Shown here piece by piece: positions 11,301 through 14,044 of a DNA stretch of 14,044 nt (within the stretch, counting starts at the first letter, position 1; each line of letters opens with the position of its first letter). The notes under the pieces were generated by a model. That model ran no database searches, was not told the origin of the DNA, and saw only the letters and a list, made by a program, of their open reading frames with translations. Where the stretch lies: positions 1-14,044 of the forward strand of contig JAJTXO010000044.1 in assembly GCA_021463315.1 (NCBI GenBank), in the 5' to 3' direction. A program made the translations under genes and the position numbers. The DNA is from Caldilineales bacterium (GTDB lineage Bacteria > Chloroflexota > Anaerolineae > JAAEKA01).

Positions 11301-13490
11301 ATGCAAGCCAGCGCCGTCCCCAAAGTGCCCCACGCGCGCGCCGGAATTCCAGCGCTGAGCGCGATTCCGGGCTACTTCATTCAGCCAGCGCGCATCCTGC
11401 GCGGCTATCGGCGCGCCTGGTTGCAGCCGGACCTGGTGGCCGGAGTCACGGTCGGGGTGGTGTCGCTGCCGCAAGGCATTGCCTTCGCGCTGCTGGCTGG
11501 TCTGCCCGCGGAGATGGGCATCTATACTTCCGTCATCGCCGCGGTCATCGCCGCGCTGTGGGGTTCCTCCAACCAGCTCAGCACCGGCCCCACCAACTCC
11601 TCGTCTCTGCTGGTGTTTTCGGTGCTCTTGCCCATCGCGGTGCCCGGCTCGCCGGTCTATATCGCCGCGGCCGGCCTGCTCGCCATCATGGCCGGCGCGC
11701 TGCGGGTGATCATGGGCATGGCCCGGCTGGGCGTCCTGATCAATTTCGTCTCCGATTCGGTGGTGGTCGGCTTCACAGCCGGCGCGGGCGTGTTGATCGC
11801 CATCGGCCAACTGCGGCATCTGTTTCATCTGGACTTTCCCAACTCGCCGCGGCTGCTGGAAACGGCCTCGAATCTGGCCCTGCACATCCAGAAGGCCCAC
11901 TTGCTGAGCACGCTGCTGGGCATCGGCGTGATTGTAGCCACCGTGGTGATCCGGCGCTGGAAACGCAACCTGCCCGCGCCGCTGATCGCCATGATCCTGG
12001 CCTCGCTGGTGGTCGCGCTGTTTGGCCTGCAGGACCATGGCGTCGCGGTCCTCAGTTCGTTGACCCGCAGCATCCCCCCCATGATCGATCTGTCGCAGAT
12101 CAGCTTCCGGCTGGTCAGCGATCTGTCGGCCGGCGCGCTGGCCGTGGCGCTGATCGGCCTGGTGGAGGCGATGTCGATCGCGCGCGCCATCTCTGCTCAG
12201 ACCGGCCAGCGGCTGGACAGCAACCAGGAGTTCATCGGCCAAGGGCTGGCCAACATCGCCGCGGGCGTTCTGAGCGGCTACCCCTCCTCGGGCTCCTTCA
12301 ACCGTTCGGCGCTCAATCTGGAAGCGGGCGCGCGCAGCCCGCTGGCCAGCGTCTTCGCCGGGCTGGTGGTGCTGGTGGTCGTCTTCCTCTTTGCCCCTCT
12401 GGCGGTCTATGTGCCACTCTCCGCCATCGCCGCGCTGTTGATCATCAGCGCCTTCAGCATGATCAACCGCAAGGAGATCGTGCGCATCTGGCAGGGCTCC
12501 CCCGGCGACCGCCTGATCATGGTGGTGACCGTCGGCGCCACACTTTTCCTGCCCTTGCAGTTCGCGGTTCTAACCGGCGTGATGTTGTCGCTGGTCACCT
12601 ACATCTGGCGCACCAGCCTGCCGCGCGTCTATTCGGTGGTGCCCGATGAACAGTTCATGCATTTTGTCCACCAAATCGACGACCGCGGCGAGCTGCGCCG
12701 CCCTTGCTGTCCCCAGCTCAGCATTCTGGAGATCCAGGGCGACCTGTACTTCGGCGCCGCGCCGCATATCGAAGAGGTGATTCTGGCCAAGCAGAAGGAC
12801 AATCCCAGCCAGCGCTTCCTGTTGATGCGCATGGTCAGCGTGGATCAGATCGACATCAGCGGCATTCACATGCTGGAGAACGTGGTGCGCACGCTGCGCG
12901 AGCAAGGGGGCGACATCTTTCTGGTACGCGTGCAGCAACCGGTCTTCGCCTTCATGCAGGCCACTGGCTTCGCTGATCTGCTGGGCAAAGACCACTTTCT
13001 GCAGGACGACAGCGCGATCACCCAGCTTTTCCACCACGTGCTGGACCCGGCCATCTGCATCTATGAATGCGAGGTCAAGATCTTCAGGGAATGCCAGAAT
13101 CTGCCCAAGCAAGCGTTGCCCGCCGGGCTGGCGCTGCACACCCATCAACCTGCCCGGCCCGCGCCGGCCATCGCACCGCGGCTGCTGTGGGAGCAGATGC
13201 ATGGCGCCAGCCCGCCGCTGGTGTGCGATGTGCGCGAGCCGCGCGAGTACCAGCGCGCCCACATCCCCGATGCGCGGCTCTGTCCCTTGCCCAAGCTGCT
13301 GGTAGAGCCGGCGCCCCTGCCGCGCGACCGGCACATCGTGCTGACTTGCCGTTCAGGCCGGCGCAGCGCACGCGCGGCCCAGGCGTTGGCCCAACAGGGC
13401 TACGCCGATGTGGCTGTGCTGGAAGGGGGCCTGTTGGCCTGGGAGGCGGCCGGCCTGCTGGAGGCGGTCAATCTCAAGGAGGATGCATGA
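11301..13490 (+). CDS. SulP-family anion (sulfate) transporter with STAS and C-terminal rhodanese domains
   Basis: 729 aa from the ATG at 11301. An in-frame ATG at 11196 is rejected because the predicted promoter lies between the two; the ribosome binding site at 11301 is weak. Residues about 42-435 are the SulP membrane domain: LVAGVTVGVVSLPQGIAFALLAGLP (45-69), the SSNQLSTGPTNSSS loop (89-102), and GYPSSGSFNRSALNLEAGARSP (326-347). A STAS domain follows (about 470-580, with VDQIDISGIHMLENV 514-528). A Cys-containing linker (C586, C590, C598) leads to a rhodanese domain (625-722): VCDVREPREYQRAHIPDA and the active-site loop CRSGRRS with catalytic C683. SulP proteins import sulfate or other anions such as bicarbonate; rhodaneses carry sulfane sulfur. 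Fusion suggests uptake linked to sulfur handling, and the divergent sulfotransferase supports sulfate as the anion. Its stop overlaps the next gene (ATGA). Confidence 0.9.
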   Translation: MQASAVPKVPHARAGIPALSAIPGYFIQPARILRGYRRAWLQPDLVAGVTVGVVSLPQGIAFALLAGLPAEMGIYTSVIAAVIAALWGSSNQLSTGPTNSSSLLVFSVLLPIAVPGSPVYIAAAGLLAIMAGALRVIMGMARLGVLINFVSDSVVVGFTAGAGVLIAIGQLRHLFHLDFPNSPRLLETASNLALHIQKAHLLSTLLGIGVIVATVVIRRWKRNLPAPLIAMILASLVVALFGLQDHGVAVLSSLTRSIPPMIDLSQISFRLVSDLSAGALAVALIGLVEAMSIARAISAQTGQRLDSNQEFIGQGLANIAAGVLSGYPSSGSFNRSALNLEAGARSPLASVFAGLVVLVVVFLFAPLAVYVPLSAIAALLIISAFSMINRKEIVRIWQGSPGDRLIMVVTVGATLFLPLQFAVLTGVMLSLVTYIWRTSLPRVYSVVPDEQFMHFVHQIDDRGELRRPCCPQLSILEIQGDLYFGAAPHIEEVILAKQKDNPSQRFLLMRMVSVDQIDISGIHMLENVVRTLREQGGDIFLVRVQQPVFAFMQATGFADLLGKDHFLQDDSAITQLFHHVLDPAICIYECEVKIFRECQNLPKQALPAGLALHTHQPARPAPAIAPRLLWEQMHGASPPLVCDVREPREYQRAHIPDARLCPLPKLLVEPAPLPRDRHIVLTCRSGRRSARAAQALAQQGYADVAVLEGGLLAWEAAGLLEAVNLKEDA

Positions 13491-14044
13491 CAGCAACCAC
13501 TCCCCCCCGCAATCTGAGCCTGGACATGGTGCGCGCCACCGAGGCGGCCGCGCTGGCTGCCAGCCGCTGGATGGGGCTGGGCAAGGCGGACGAGGGCGAC
13601 GACGCCGCGGCCGAGGCGTTGGTGGCCGGGCTCAACTCGCTGGATATGCAGGGCCGTATCGCCATCGGCGAGGAGGGCAAGCTGGGGCGTCATTCGCCCC
13701 TGGACAGCGGCGCCTTGGTGGGCACTGGCGCCGGCCCCCTGGTCGATGTGGTGGTCGATCCGATCGATGGCCGGCGGCGTCTGGCGCTGGGCTACTCCGA
13801 CGCCATCTCCGTGGTGGGTATGGCTCCGCGCGACAGCATGTGGGCGCCCGCGCCCGCGGTCTACATGGAAAAGATCGTGGTGGACCGCGAGGCCGCGGAG
13901 GCGCTGGTGCCCGAATGCCTGGACGCGCCGGCCGCCTGGACGCTGGCGCTGGTGGCGCGCGTCAAGCATCGGCCCGTGCGCGATCTGGTGGTCTTTATGC
14001 TGGATCGTCCGCGCCATCATCACCTGGTGGAGGAGATTCGCGCG
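13487..14044 (+). CDS. GlpX-like class II fructose-1,6-bisphosphatase homologue, altered active site, 3'-truncated
   Basis: 186 residues up to the window edge. The ATG at 13487 overlaps the previous stop (ATGA) and has AAGGAGG (13476-13482) at a 4-nt spacing. The sequence aligns along its length with E. coli GlpX: RNLSLDMVRATEAAALAASRWMG (8-30), LVDVVVDPIDG (85-95), PAVYMEKI (123-130), FMLDRPRH (170-177). Metal-binding positions D33, E57, D85 and E88 of E. coli correspond to D38, E62, D91 and D94 and are retained. The GEGEIDEAPML loop is replaced by GEEGKLGRHSPL, so catalytic D61 becomes Gly (or Leu, depending on gap placement), and catalytic T90 becomes R96 in DPIDGRRR. It may be an inactive or re-specialised phosphatase, possibly a 3'-phosphoadenosine-phosphate or sugar-phosphate enzyme given the sulfur context, though that is speculation. 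The remaining about 130 residues are outside the window. Confidence 0.8.
   Translation, partial: MTATTPPRNLSLDMVRATEAAALAASRWMGLGKADEGDDAAAEALVAGLNSLDMQGRIAIGEEGKLGRHSPLDSGALVGTGAGPLVDVVVDPIDGRRRLALGYSDAISVVGMAPRDSMWAPAPAVYMEKIVVDREAAEALVPECLDAPAAWTLALVARVKHRPVRDLVVFMLDRPRHHHLVEEIRA

Noticed and set aside
11259..12242. 327-codon minus-strand frame inside the SulP gene
   Set aside because: Composition is rich in Asp, Gln, His and Arg without motifs, while the plus strand encodes an unmistakable SulP protein.

Overview
The window is GC-rich bacterial DNA. It most resembles a Chloroflexota genome of the Anaerolineae/Caldilineae type. The reasons are Chloroflexota-style dockerin tails on secreted proteins, a gingipain-like C25 peptidase ending in a dockerin instead of a type IX sorting domain, an HprK-like/PqqD gene pair, and short-motif repeats between genes. 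This assignment is inference; there is no rRNA or marker gene here. I see no tRNA, CRISPR array, insertion sequence or phage gene.

Layout. (A) 1-414, minus: the N-terminal part of a GT-C (GT39/ArnT-like) membrane glycosyltransferase that runs off the left edge. (B) 483-682: two tandem copies of a 100-bp repeat. (C) 695-5217, minus: two secreted dockerin proteins, a large C25 cysteine peptidase and then a small protein with a fibronectin-III-like region, separated by a perfect 15-bp hairpin. (D) 5295-6032, minus: a compact transcription unit with a strong promoter, a PqqD-like RiPP recognition element (94 aa), a 53-aa peptide gene with a perfect Shine-Dalgarno, and a textbook terminator. (E) 6108-11168, minus: a run of six genes read as sulfotransferase, small EamA/SMR transporter, SIS-domain sugar-phosphate isomerase, HprK-like kinase and two paralogous GT4 glycosyltransferases, with a structured repeat between the isomerase and kinase genes. 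(F) 11237-14044, plus: a divergent unit with its own promoter, made of a SulP transporter fused to STAS and rhodanese domains, translationally coupled to a GlpX-like class II fructose-bisphosphatase homologue cut by the right edge.

How the genes may work together. The most interesting reading is that D and E form one system: PqqD presents a small Ser/Thr-tailed peptide to modifying enzymes encoded next door (an HprK-like kinase, two glycosyltransferases, a sulfotransferase). The SIS isomerase and small transporter would supply or move sugar precursors, and the divergent SulP-rhodanese protein would supply sulfur. No radical SAM enzyme, lasso cyclase or B2 protease is present. If this is a RiPP pathway it is therefore not a canonical one within this window. 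The simpler alternative is a surface-glycan cluster beside an unrelated peptide/PqqD pair. The C25 peptidase lies just beyond the terminator and is a possible but unproven maturation protease.
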